A stretch of DNA of 64,000 bases from Scylla paramamosain (lineage: Eukaryota; Arthropoda; Malacostraca; Decapoda; Portunidae): assembly GCF_035594125.1 (NCBI RefSeq), contig NC_087163.1:11814001-11878000 (forward strand). Reading direction: 5' to 3'. The notes beneath the pieces are model-generated. The model did not search any database. It saw nothing but the letters and a program-made list of their open reading frames with translations, and had not been told where the DNA came from. This document shows positions 53,571 through 64,000 of the stretch, one piece after another (positions within the stretch are counted from its first letter, which is position 1; each line of letters opens with the position of its first letter). The position numbers and the translations under genes are program-made.

Positions 53571-56015
53571 AGGTTTCTGGTAAACTCATGTAATTTTCCC
53601 ATATAAGTGACTTTGCATGCACTTCAGGGTTTGGTACATAACTCCGGAAAAAAGATGAAATTATTTTTTTTATATTTTTTTTTACTTTATCTAACTTCCC
53701 TAAATTTTGCCAGAATTTTAACATCTTGGTACCTATGAAGATGAATAACAAAAAAAAAAAATTGTATTTATTTATTTTTTTTTTTTTCTCTATAAAGAGT
53801 GTTATTTGTGTTTTAGCTTTTTGGTACTTAATTAACCTAAAAACTCTCATAATACACAATTTTCGTAATATCCTTTCATTTTACAAACATAGGGTTCTTT
53901 GCATGTATTTAAGCGTGTAACATGATCAAAAACACTTAAAATTCATGTTTTTGGTAATGTTATTTTGTTTCTCCATAAAGGGTGTTTTGTATGCGTTTTG
54001 ACGTTTTGTTATGTAAGGAGTTAAAAACACTTAAAGGCATCTTTTTGGTAAAAGTTGGTTTTATTCCCATGTGATGTGATTGTTCTGCTTTTTAGTGCTT
54101 TGTTGCATATCACGCTCTAAAACACTCAAAAGACACTTTTCTGGTAATGTCATTTTTTCCCACATAAAACTAGTTTTCCTTGTAATTTCGGATTTTCGTA
54201 ACTAAGAATGTGAAAAACATTCAAAATACTCACATTTTGTAAGATAGTTCTGTTTCTCAATTAAAAGTCTTATTCATGAGTTTCAGCATTTTGGAATGTA
54301 AGAAACTTCTTTATATACACGAGTTTTTGCGTTTTTTGCCTTGTGTTTCTTGGGAAACTATAAAACACTCATTATACACGTTTCTCGTAATGTCCTTTTG
54401 CTTCCCAATATAGAGTGCTTTCCATCCATTTTCGCGTTTTTTGTAGGTAACAATTTCAAAAACACTCAAAATATACCTTTTTGGTAATGTTATTCTATTT
54501 TTTCATTTTTGTTGGTTTGCATCCGTTTTAGCGTTTTTGTAAGTAAAACACCGAAAAGACAAGTTTTCAGTAATTGTCTTTTGGATTCCCATATAGATTG
54601 ACTTCCTTGGGTTTTATCGTGTTAGTTCCCAACATGCTGAAAAACACTCCTAAGCCAGTTTTCTGGCAAAGAGGTTTAATTTCCCCATATAGGTGGCTTT
54701 GCATGCACTTTAGGGGTCTGGTAAATAAGAGTCCGAAAAAAAGAGCTAAATTTAACTTTTTTTGATAATGTTCTTATTTCATATAATTTCCTGAACTTTG
54801 CCCGAATTTTGGCACCTCTTTACCTGTGAATATGAATAAGAATGAAAAAAAAAATCGTATTTTTTTATTTATTTATTTATTTTTTCTCAATAAAGAGTGT
54901 AATTTGTGGCTTTTAGCTTTTTCATACTTAATGAACTTAAAAACACTCATAATACACGTTTCTCGTAATGTCCTTTCGTTTCCCAAAACTAGGGTTCTTT
55001 GCATGTATTTAAGCGTTTTTATTGAAAACATGATCAAAAACACTCAAAATACATGTTTTTGGTAATGTTATTCTGTTTCACCATAAAGTGTGATTTGCAT
55101 GCGTTTTAGTGTTTTGGTATATAAGGAGCTCAAAAACACTTACAGGCAAGTTCTTGGTAAAAATTCGTTTTACTCCAATGTAATGTGATTGCCCTCCTTT
55201 TTAGTGCTTTATTGCCTAGCACGCTCAAAAACACTCAAAAGACACTTTTATGGTAGTCTTATTTTTCCCACAAATCTATTTTCGCATGCAATTTGTGGTT
55301 TTGGTAACTAAGAATGTTAAAAGCACTAAAAATACACGCATTTAGTAAGGTTGTTCTGTTTCTCAATTAAGAGTGTTATACATAAGTTTTAGCATTTTTG
55401 TATCTAGGAAACCTCTCCATATACACGAGATTTTGCGTTTTTTGCCTTATGGTTCTTTTGAACTATAAAACACTCATTATACACTTTTCTTGCAATGTCC
55501 TCTTGTTTCCCAATATAGAGTGCTTTGCATCAATTTTCGCGTTTTTTGTAGGTAACAAGCTCAAAAACACTCAAAATATACCTTTTTAGTAACTTTTTTC
55601 TATTTCTTGATATTGATGCTTTGCATCCGTTTTAGCGTTTTTTTACGTAAAACACTGAGAAGACACGTTTCAGTAAGTTTGTTTTGGATTCCCATATAGA
55701 GTGAGTTGCTTATCATTTATCGTTTTGGTGCCTAATATGCTAAAAAAAAAAAAACACTCAAAACACAGATTTCTGGTAAGGTCGTTTAATTTCCTCATAT
55801 TGGAGGCTTTGCATGCACTTTAGGGTTTGGTACATAACAGTCCGAAAAAAAAAAGCTGAAAGTAATTTTTTTGATAATATTCTTTTATCACATAATTGCC
55901 CTGAATTTTTCCATAATTTTGGCATCTTGGTACCTATGAAGATGAATAAGAAAAAAAATCCTATTTATTTTATTTTATTATTTTTTTTTTTATATTTTTT
56001 TTCTAAATAAAGTGT

Positions 56016-56117
56016 GTTATTTGTGGGTTTTAGCATTTTGGTACTTAAGGAACTTAAAAAAAAACACTCATAACCCAAGTTTTTCGTAATGTCCTTTTGT
56101 TTCCCAAACATAATGTT
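56016..56117 (+). repeat. Monomer M10 (reference)
   Basis: Diagnostic words are TTATTTGTGGGTTTTAGC, GGTACTTAAGGAACTTAAA and CACTCATAA, usually followed by CACGTTTCTCGTAATGTCC. It is the best comparator for M4, which looks like M10 with an insert. Confidence 0.85.
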
Positions 56118-56213
56118 CTTTGCATATACTTAAGCGTTTTTTACAGATAACATGATCAAAAACACTCAAAACACATGTTTTTTGTAATGTTATTCTGTTT
56201 CTGCATAAAGTTT
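56118..56213 (+). repeat. Monomer M11 (reference)
   Basis: Diagnostic words are TTTGCATGTATTTAAGCG, ATAGATAACATGATC and a CAAAAACA / TGTTTTTG dyad, usually followed by GGTAATGTTATTCTG. In this copy the dyad is intact on the left and slightly diverged on the right. Confidence 0.85.
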
Positions 56214-56310
56214 GTTTTGCATGCGTTTTAACGGTTTGGTATATAAGGGATTAAAAAACACTTAAAGGCAAATTCTTCGTAAAAGTTGGTTTTATTCCCA
56301 TGTAATGTGA
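56214..56310 (+). repeat. Monomer M1 (reference)
   Basis: Diagnostic words are GTTTTGCATGCGTTTTA, GGTATATAAGG and ACTTAAAGGCAA, ending in TTTTATTCCCATGTAATGTGA. It contains the SphI-type palindrome GCATGC. Confidence 0.85.
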
Positions 56311-56407
56311 TCGTTCTGCTTTTTGGTGCTTTGTTGGATATCACGCTGAAAAACACTCAAAAGACACTTTTCTGGTAATGTCATTTTTTTTTCCCAAATG
56401 ATGCTAG
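56311..56407 (+). repeat. Monomer M2 (reference)
   Basis: Usual form has CCTGCTTTTTAGTGC, TTTATTGCCTAACACGCTC and AAAAGACACTTTTCTGG, ending in CCCACATAAAGCTAG. This copy carries TTCTGCTTTTTGGTGC and GGATATCACGCTG variants. Confidence 0.85.
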
Positions 56408-56502
56408 TTTCGCATGTAATTTGACATTTTCGTAACTAAGAATGTGAAAAACACTCAAAATACACAATTTAGTAAGGTAGTTCTGTTTATCGATTAAAAG
56501 TG
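56408..56502 (+). repeat. Monomer M3 (reference)
   Basis: Diagnostic words are TTTCGCATG, GTAACTAAGAATGTGAAAA and CACAATTTAGTAAGG, ending at TTAAAAGTG. Confidence 0.85.
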
Positions 56503-56650
56503 TTATTCATGCATTTATTCATTATGTTATGTAAGAAATTTCTCTATATACACGAGTTTTTGCGTTTATTGCCTTGTGGTTCTTTTAAAACTATTAAACA
56601 CTCATTATACACGTTTCTCGTAATGTCCTTTTGTTTCCTAATATAGAGTG
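56503..56650 (+). repeat. Monomer M4 (reference, long form)
   Basis: A 148-bp unit. Its ends match an ordinary M10-like monomer (TTATTCATG and CGTTTCTCGTAATGTCC). Between the AAGAAA-type word and the AAACACTCATTATACAC word there is about 50 bp that other monomers lack, containing ATATACACGAGTTTTTGCG and GCCTTGTGGTTCTT. Confidence 0.85.
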
Positions 56651-56747
56651 CTTTACATCCATTTTTGCATTTTTTGTAGGTAACAAGCTCAAAAACACTC
56701 AAAATATATCTTTTTGGTAATGGTATTCTATTTCTTCATATAGGATG
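56651..56747 (+). repeat. Monomer M5 (reference)
   Basis: Diagnostic words are TTTTTTGTAGGTAACAAGC, CTCAAAATATATC and TTCTATTTCTTCATAT. Usual copies read CATTTTCGCG near the start. Confidence 0.85.
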
Positions 56748-56834
56748 GTTTGTATCCACTTTAGCGTTTTTCTACGTAAAACACTGAGAAGACACGTTTT
56801 CAGTAATTTTCTTTTGGATTCACATATTGACTGA
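56748..56834 (+). repeat. Monomer M6 (reference, short form)
   Basis: 87 bp, the shortest regular monomer. Diagnostic words are TAGCGTTTTTCTACGTAAA, ACACTGAGAAGACACG and TTTTCAGTAATTTT. Confidence 0.85.
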
Positions 56835-56932
56835 CTTCCATATTATTTATCGTTTTGGTGCCTAACATGCTGAAAAAAAACACTGAAAAGACAGGTTTCT
56901 GGTAAAGTCGTTTAACTTCCCTATATAGGTGG
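56835..56932 (+). repeat. Monomer M7 (reference)
   Basis: Diagnostic words are TTATTTATCGTTTTGGTGCC and TAACATGCTGAAAAA, ending in CTATATAGGTGG. Subtype-B HORs read TATCGTGTTGGTTCC instead, and subtype-D HORs have lost most of this monomer. Confidence 0.85.
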
Positions 56933-57025
56933 CTTTGCATGCACTTTAAGGTTTGGTACATAACAATCCGAAAAAAAAAAAACTATAATTAACTTTTATG
57001 ATAATGTTCTTTTTTCACATAAATT
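56933..57025 (+). repeat. Monomer M8 (reference)
   Basis: Diagnostic words are TTTGCATGCACTTTA, GGTTTGGTACATAACA, TCCGAAAAAAAAA and GATAATGTTC. Many other copies contain TTTAGGGTTT, a telobox-like word; this copy reads TTTAAGGTTT. Confidence 0.85.
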
Positions 57026-57140
57026 CCCTGAATTTTGGCACAATTTTGGCATCTCGGTACCTATGAAGATGAATAACAAAAAAAAAAAAAAATAATCCCA
57101 TTTTTTTATTTTTTTTTTTATTATTTTTTTTCTAAAGAGT
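57026..57140 (+). repeat. Monomer M9 (reference, A/T-tract form)
   Basis: Diagnostic words are CCCTGAATTTTGGC, TTTTGGCATCTCGGTACC and TATGAAGATGAATAAC. They are followed by a 10-18 nt poly-A run, a variable T/TTTA-rich tract and TCTAAAGAGT. Its variable tract explains most of the HOR length variation. Confidence 0.85.
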
Positions 57141-57483
57141 GTTATTTGTTGGTTTTAGCTCTATGGTACTGAAAGAACTTAAAAATCTCTCATAATACAC
57201 GTTTCTCATAATGTTCTTTCGTTTCCCAAACATAAGGTTCTTTGCATGTATTTAAGCGTTTTTATAGATAACATGATCAAAAACACTCAAAATACATGTA
57301 TTTGGTAATGTTATTCTGTTTCTCCATAAAATGTATTTTGCAAGCGTTTTAGCGTTTTATGTAAAGAGCTCAAAAACACTTAAAGGCAAGTTCTTGGTAT
57401 AATTTGGTTTTATTACCATGTAATGTGATTTCTCTGGCTTTTAGTGCTTTATTGCGTAACACGCTCAAAAATACTTAAAAGAC

Positions 57484-57960
57484 AAGCAAAGGCTCCCATA
57501 TGAGGAAATTAAAGACCTTACCAGAAATCTGTCTTTTGAGTGTTTTTCAGCATGTTAGGCACCAAAACGATAAATAATAAGGAACTCACTCTATGTGGGA
57601 ATCCAAAAGAAAATTACTGAAAACGTGTCTTCTCAGTGTTTTACGTAGAAAAACGCTAAAACTGATACAAACCAACCAATATCAAGAATCAGAAAAGCAT
57701 TACCAAAAATGTATATTTTGAGTGTTTTTGAGCTTGTTACCTACAAAAAAAAACGCGAAAATTGATACAAAGCACTCTATAATGGGAAACAAAGGGACAT
57801 TGCGAGAAAAGTGTATAATGAATGTTTTATAGTTAAAAAAAAACACAAGGCAAAACACGCAAAAACTCGTGTATATGAAGAAGTTTCCTATATACAAAAA
57901 TGCTGAAATTCATGAATAACACTCTTAATTGAGAAAAAGAGCAACCTTACTAAATCCGTG
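57484..57960 (-). repeat. Inverted island, copy 6
   Basis: Full-length island in minus orientation within a plus block, mirroring copies 2, 4 and 5. Entry is AAAAGACAAGC then AAAGGCTCCC; exit is TAAATCCGTG then TCAAAAACAC, nearly the same as copy 1. Confidence 0.87.
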
Positions 57961-60900
57961 TCAAAAACACTAGAAGGCAAGTTCTTCGTAAAAGTTGGTT
58001 TCATTCCTATGTAATGTGATTGCCCTGCTTTTTAGTGCTTTATTGCCTAACACGCTCAAAAACACTCAAAGACACTTTTCTGGTAATGTCATTTTTTTCC
58101 CACATAAAGCTAGTTTCGCATGGAATTTGGGGTTTTGGTAACTAAGAATGTAAAAAAAACACTCAAAATACACGCATTTAGTAAGGTTGTTCTGTTTCTT
58201 GATTAAGAGTGTTATTCATGAGTTTCAGTATTTTGCTATATTAGAAACTTCTCCATACAGTCGAGTTTTTGTGTTTTTTGCTTTGTGATTCTAGTGAAAC
58301 CATAAAACATTCATTATACACATTTTCGTTATGTCTTTTTTTCCTTATATAGAGTGCTTTGCATCCATTTTCGCGCTTTTTTTTTATGTAACAAGCTCAA
58401 AAACACACAAAATATACTTTTTTGGTAATATTATTCTATTTCTTCATATTGGTTGGTTTGCATCCGTTTTAGCGTTTTTCTACATAAATCTTTTTAAAGA
58501 CACGTTTTCAGTAATTTTGTTTTGGATTTCCATATAGAGTGACTTTCACATTATTTATCGTTCTGGTGCCTAACATGCAGAAAAACACTCAAAAGACAGG
58601 TTTCTTGTAAATTTGTTAAATTTTATCAGATAGGTGGGTTTGCATACACATAAAGTGTATGGTTTGAAACATAACTCCGAAAAAAAAAGTAAAATTAACT
58701 TTTTCGATAATGTTTTTTCCACATAATTTCCTTGAATTTTGGCAGAATTTTGGCATCTTGGTACCTATGAATATCAATAACAAAAAAATAAAAATGCTAT
58801 TTTTTAATTTTTTTTTTCTCTATAAAGAGTGTTATTTGTAGGTTTTAATGTTTTGGTAGTTAAGGAACTTAAAAACATTCATAATACACATTTCTCGTAA
58901 TGTCCTTTCGTTTCCTAAATATGGGGATCTTTGCATGTATTTAAGTGTTTTTATGGGTAACATGATAAAAAACACTAAAACACTTGTTTTTGGTAATGTT
59001 ATTCTGTTTCTCCAAAAAGGAGTTTTTTGCATGCGTTTTAGCAATTTGGTATGTAAGGAGCTAAAAAACACTTCAAGGCAAGTTCTTGGTAAAAGTTGGT
59101 TTTATTCCAATGTAATATGATTGCCCTGCTTTTCAGTGCTTTATTGCCTAACACGCTCAAAAACACTGAAAAGATACTTCTGGTAATGTCATTTTTGTCC
59201 CACATAAAGCTATTTTCGCATGCTATTTAGGGTTTTGCAAAGCATGTGAAAAAACACTCAAAATACACGCATTTGGTAATGTTGTTCTGTTTCTCAATTA
59301 AGATTGTTATTCATGAGTTTCAGCATTTTGGTATCTAAGAAACTTCTTTATATACACGAGTTTTTGCGTTTTCTGACTTGTAGTTCTTGTGAACCACAAG
59401 TTCTTTTGCCCGAAAAAGTTCCTTTTGCCACTCATTATACATGTATCTCATAATGACCTTTTCTTTCCCAATAAGGAGTGCTTTGCATTCATTTTCGCGT
59501 TTTTTGTAGGTAACAAGCTCAAAAACACTCAAAATATACCTCTTTGGTAATGTTATTCTATTTCTTCATATTGGTTGGTTTTCATCTGTTTTAGCGTTTA
59601 TCTACGTAAAACACCGAAAAGACACGTTTTCAGTAATTTTGTTTTCGATTCCCAAAGAATATTGCCAGACTTTTGGCATCTTAGTACCTATGAAGATGAA
59701 TAACAAAAATAAAAAAAGAATATATATACTTTATTTTCTTTTTTTTTCTCTCTATAAAGAGTGGGATTGTTGGTTTTAGCTTTTTTGGTACTTAAGTAAC
59801 TTAAAAACACTCATAATACACGTTTCTCGTAATGTCCTTTCGTTTCCCAAAAATAGGGTTCTTTGCATGTATTTAAGCGTTTTTATTGGTAACATGATCA
59901 AAAACACTCAAAATACATGTTTTTGGTAATGTTATTCTGTTTCACCATAAAGTGTTTTTTGCATGCATTTTAGTTTTTTGGTATATAAGGAGCTCAAATA
60001 CACTTAAAGGGAAGTTCTTGTTAAAAATTGGTTTTATTCCAATGTAATGTGATTGCTCTGCTTTTTAGTGCTTTATTGCCTAACACGCTCAAAAACACTC
60101 AAAAGACATTTTTCTGGTAATGTCATTTTTTTCCCACATAAAGCTGGTTTCGCATTCAATTTGGGGTTTGGTAACTAAGGATGTGAAAAGAGCTCAAAAC
60201 ACACGCATTTAGTAATATTGTTCTGTTTCTCAATTAAGAGTGTTGTTCCAGAGTTTCAGCATTTTGGAATGTAAAAAAACTTCTCTATATACACGAGTTT
60301 TTGCCTTTTTTTGCATTGTAGTTCTTGTGAAACTATAAAACACTCATTATACACGTTTCTCGTAATGTCCTTTTGCTTCCCTATATAGAGTGCTTTCCAT
60401 CCATTTTCGCGTTTTTTTAGGTAACAATTTCAATAACACTAAAAATATTCCTTTTTGGTAATGTTATTTTATTTCTTCACATTGGTTGGTTTGCATCCGT
60501 TTTAGCGTTTTTCTACGTAAAACACCTAAAAGACACGTTTTTAGTAATTTTGTTTTGGATTCCCATATAGATTGACTTTCATGTTATTTATCGTGTTTGT
60601 TCCCAACATGCTGAAAAACACTCATAAGACCGTTTTTTGGCAAAGACGTTTAATTTCCCCATATAGGTCGCTTTGCATGCACTTTAGGGGTTTGATACAT
60701 AAAAGTCCGAAAAAAAAGCTAAATTTAACTTTTTTGATAATGTTCTTATTTCACATAATTTCCTGAATTTTGCCCGATTTTTGGCATCTCGGTACCTGTG
60801 AAGATGAATAAGAAAGAAAAAAATAAATATTGTATTTTTTTATTTGTTTATTGTTTCTCAATGGCTTTTAGCTTTTTGGTAATTAATGAACTTAAAAACA

Positions 60901-61210
60901 CTCATAATACACGTTTCTCGTAATCTCCTTTTGTTTCCAAAAAAATACTGTTCTTTGCATGTATTTAAGCGTTTTTTTTTTGGTAACATGATCAAAAACA
61001 CTCAAAATACATGTTTTTGGTAAAGTTATTCTGTTTCAGCATAAAGAGTGTTTTGAATACGTTTTAGTGTTTTGGTATATAAGGAGCTCAAAAACACTTA
61101 AAGGCAAGTTCTTGGTAAAAATTCGTTTTCCTCCAATGTAATGTGATTGCCCTCCTTTTTAGTGCTTTATTGCCTATCACGCTCAAAATACTCAAAAGAC
61201 ACTTTTCTGA
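57961..61210 (+). repeat. Plus-orientation HOR block, subtypes C and B
   Basis: Monomer-10 starts are at 58831, about 59761 and about 60861 (units of 930 and 1100 bp). The short unit has the M6-to-M9 fusion near 59654 and a hairpin insertion in M4. From 59.8 kb the units are subtype B. It ends in M2 before a short A/T tract. Confidence 0.87.
59377..59400. repeat. Hairpin insertion in M4, subtype C, copy 3
   Basis: The same hairpin with one stem mismatch (CTTGTAGTTC), followed by TTCTTTTGCCCGAAAA and an extra AGTTCCTTTTGCC word. Confidence 0.87.
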
Positions 61211-61214
61211 TACT

Positions 61215-63040
61215 ACAAAAAAATATAAATAAATAAATAAATAAAAAATAAAAAAAAACACCCTATATGGATAACAAAACGTAACCGAAACCGTCTCTTT
61301 TCAGTGTTTTCAGGTAATTACGTGTCATAATGCTAAAACGCATGCAAAACAAAAACAAAAACATTTATGGCGAAACATTATATATTTCCGAAAAAAAAAA
61401 TGTTTTTGTTACAAAAAACGACAAAATGCACACAAAGTACACTATGGGAAACGAAAGGGCATTACCTGAAACGTGTATTATTAGTGCTTTTGAGCTTCTT
61501 AGGTACCAAAATGTTAAAAGGTATCAGTCGAAAAAAAAAAAACATTACCAAAAACTTGCGTTTTATGTGTATTACACATTATTAGGTGCCAAAAAGCCAA
61601 AAAACAGGAAAAATAGGCTATAGTTGGGAAAGAAAATGATATATCGTGAAACGTGTCTGTTGAGTGTTTAAGATCGTGTTAGGCACCAAAATGTTTTTGA
61701 GCTACTTACATACCAAAAAACTAAAACGCACGTGAAACATGATTTATGGAGAAACAATAAAATTACGAAAAAGAAGTGTGTTAAGGGTTTTCAGTTTGTT
61801 ACCTACGAAAACGCCAAAATGTATGCAAAGTACCTAATATTAAGAAACGAAAAGACATTACAAGAAAAGTGTATTATCAGTGTTTTTAATCTTTTTAGGT
61901 ACCAAAACGCTAAAAGATATAAATAGTATTATTCTATATTGAAAAAAATAAATAAAATAAAAACACTTACCAAAAACGTGATTTTTGAGTTTTATTTTAC
62001 ATTGTAAGATAGCAAAAACGCCAAAATGCATGCAAGGTGCCCCCTCCAGGGAAACGAAACGAAATTTCCAGAAACATGTATTTTTTTATTTTTTTTTTAA
62101 GTGTTTATGAGCGTGTTAGGTACAAAAACGCTAAAAGGCATGGAAAAGTTCCTCCATGGGGAAAGCAAAACAACATTTCTAAAAACGTGTGTTTGGTGTG
62201 ATTTGAGCTATTTATGTACAAAAACTATAAAACGAATGGAAAACACCCTTTTAAAAACAAGTATTTAAATGCTTTTGAGCTTGTTACGTACAAAATCGCC
62301 AAAATGCATTGCAAAGAATGAGGAAATTAAAAGATATTGCGAGAAATGTGTGTTATGAGTATTTTTGAGTTTCCTGTCTACGAAAACGCGAAAACCCTGT
62401 AATAACACTCTAAATGGAGAAACAGAACAACATCAAAAGAAAAAACAAACGTGCTTTGTGTATTCTTTTACACTGTTAAGTAATTAGATGCATAAATATA
62501 AGTAAGGTACCCTATATAAGGAAAAAAAAAAAAGACATTTCCAGGAACATGTTTTTTGAGTGATTATGATCTTGTTAATTACCAAAACGCAAAAATGCAT
62601 GCAAACACTCTTCATGTAGAAAACATGATAATATTACTGAAACCAAGTATTTTGAGAGTTTTTGAGCTTATTACCTAGAAAAACGCCAAAATCCTTGATT
62701 ACACGATCTGAAGAAACAAAAACGCATTACGAGAAACTTGTGTTATGAGTGTTTTTTTCAGTTTCTTAGGTACTGAAACGCTAAAACGCCTAAATATATG
62801 GAGAAAATTAACATTAAAAAAACTTGCATTTTGAGTGTATTTCACATGGTTAGGTACCAAAATGCCAAAATGTACGCAAAGCACACTTTATAGGAAAAGG
62901 AAACGATATATCCAGAAATGTGTTTTTTGAGTGTTTATGAGCGTGTTAGGCACCAAAACTGTTAAAAAAGCATGAAAAGTACCCTATATGGAAAAAAGAA
63001 ACATCATTACCAAAAACGTTTCTCTTCGGTCTTTTTGAGC
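61215..63040 (-). repeat. Diverged monomeric satellite, minus orientation
   Basis: Starts with an AAAT-rich tract (61218-61258), then about 18 reversed diverged monomers without HOR order. Words such as GCATGCAAAAC, TACCAAAATG and GAGTGTTTATGAGCGTG recur at about 95-bp spacing. Confidence 0.82.
61218..61258. repeat. AAAT-rich low-complexity tract
   Basis: A-rich tract with repeated AAAT units (ATAAATAAATAAATAAAT) at the border between HOR sequence and diverged monomers. It may be a remnant of an M9 tract at the junction. Confidence 0.8.
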
Positions 63041-64000
63041 GAAATACTCAAAATATATGTTATTAATAATGTTATGTGTCTTCATATAAAGTGTTATTCA
63101 TGCGTTTTAGCGTTTTTGTACCTAAGAACCAAAAACTTTCATAATACACGTTTCTCGTAAAGTCTTTTCGTTTCGAAACATGCTTTCTTGTAACAATTTC
63201 ATTTCCCCATATCAAGGCCTTTCCATGCATTTTGGCGTTTCGGTACCTAATAATGTGAAATATGCTCAAAACACACGTTTTTGTTAATGTTGTTCTGTTT
63301 CTTCATAGAGTGCTGTTTATAGGTTTAGCGTTTCAATACCTAAAATGTTAAAAAAATAATTATAATACATGTTTTTCGTAATGTCATTACGTCTACCTAT
63401 TAAGATTATTTTGCATCCATTTTAATGTTTTTGTATGCAACAAACTCAAAAAACTCTCAAAATACTTGTTTTTGGTAATGATATTCTTCTACATAAAAGG
63501 TGTTTTGCATGCTTTTTTAGGGTTTCGGTACGTAAGAGGCTGAAAAAACACTCAAAAGACACGTTTTTTGGTAAAGTTGTTTTCTATTCCCATATAGGGT
63601 GTTTACCATTGCATTTTAAACACTAAAAATAAAACATTTCTAGAAATGTAGTATCGTTTATTGGTACTTAACAGTGTGGAAAAAAAAAACACTCAAATTG
63701 CACGGTTTTTGGTAATGTTGTTCTGTTTCTTTGTATAAGGTGGTATTAACGCGTTTTCGCATTTCGGTACCTGGGAAGCTCAAAAACACATAATACACTT
63801 TTCTTCTAATGTCTTTTTTGTTTCCCCAGATAGTATACATTTCATATATTTTGGTGTTATTCTGTAACAAGCTGAAAAACACTCAAAATACTTGTTTTTG
63901 GTAATGTTATTCTTTTTCTGCATAAAGGGTGTTTTGCATGCATTTTACCTTTTTGGTACATAAGAAGTTCAAAAACACTCAAAAAGTCCTGTTTTTCGTT
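63041..64000 (+). repeat. Diverged monomeric satellite, plus orientation, to window end
   Basis: After the switch at GGTCTTTTTGAGC then GAAATACTC, about ten plus-orientation diverged monomers run to the end. They resemble those of 35.06-36.35 kb more than any HOR monomer, including the AAACACTCAAAATACTTG word. Confidence 0.81.

Larger units (their letters stand above)
56016..57140 (+). repeat. Reference 11-monomer HOR unit (1125 bp)
   Basis: A clean complete copy chosen as reference, opened at monomer 10 (GTTATTTGTGG). Order is M10, M11, M1, M2, M3, M4, M5, M6, M7, M8, M9, with lengths 102, 96, 97, 97, 95, 148, 97, 87, 98, 93 and 115 bp. Nine units are close to 96 bp. M4 is longer because of an internal ~50-bp insert, and M9 because of its A/T tracts. 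The same order is followed through the other complete copies in both orientations. Confidence 0.9.
46828..57483 (+). repeat. Long plus-orientation HOR block
   Basis: Monomer-10 starts are at 46838, 47937, 49637, about 50549, 51655, 52771, 53801, 54899, 56016 and 57141. Units are 1099, 1700 (partial extra unit after M9 jumps to M4 near 49050), 912 (M4 to M6 jump near 50180), 1106, 1116, 1030, 1098, 1117 and 1125 bp. Subtype-D fusions lie near 52529 and 53541, and subtype-B units span 54.3-55.2 kb. It ends at the island junction. Confidence 0.88.

Noticed and set aside
54891..54900. AATAAA-type words at the M9/M10 boundary as polyadenylation signals
   Set aside because: They occur once per HOR as part of an A/T-rich tract with no gene upstream.

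Overview
This window is satellite DNA from end to end. I find no protein-coding gene, tRNA, rRNA, CRISPR array or recognisable autonomous transposon. It is strongly AT-rich and built from one diverged family of roughly 96-bp monomers. Most are arranged as an 11-monomer higher-order repeat (HOR) of about 1.1 kb; fully measured copies run from about 1083 to 1125 bp. This organisation is typical of eukaryotic heterochromatin (centromeric, pericentromeric, subtelomeric or knob DNA). I do not recognise the family and cannot name the organism.

Orientation convention: '+' is the strand on which a monomer reads T-rich, e.g. TTTTGCATGCGTTTTAGCG, then TTTTGGTA, then CAAAAACACTC, then GGTAATG. The array changes orientation at least 22 times. 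Large blocks are: plus 1-2261; minus 3715-9995; plus 9996-14288; minus 15745-35055 with three short plus islands; plus 37120-44680; minus 44686-46825 (diverged); plus 46828-61210 with one minus island; diverged minus then plus from 61215 to the end.

The most striking structure is a giant, nearly perfect inverted repeat. Positions 1-8006 pair with about 9996-18009 around a 1989-bp spacer centred near 9001. The pairing sum (left + right coordinate) drifts only from about 18001 to 18009 over 8 kb. The left arm reaches the window edge, so the palindrome may be longer. The right junction at 9996 is an abrupt orientation flip with a 2-bp TT overlap, while the left boundary at 8006 is seamless. That is what a fold-back or template-switch event would leave, and also what an assembly or hairpin-read artefact would leave.

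Other structure: an inverted island of about 430-475 bp with the same breakpoints recurs at five loci plus a truncated sixth; HOR subtypes are marked by shared deletions and small insertions; a direct duplication is spaced about 7 kb (18.4-22.8 and 25.9-29.7 kb); a perfect (TA)59 tract lies at 33.8 kb; and three blocks (35.06-37.1, 44.69-46.83, 61.2-64 kb) hold older diverged monomers lacking HOR order, resembling the monomeric flanks of alpha-satellite arrays. There are no genes to act together. The history is repeated segmental duplication, template switching and local homogenisation of one satellite.
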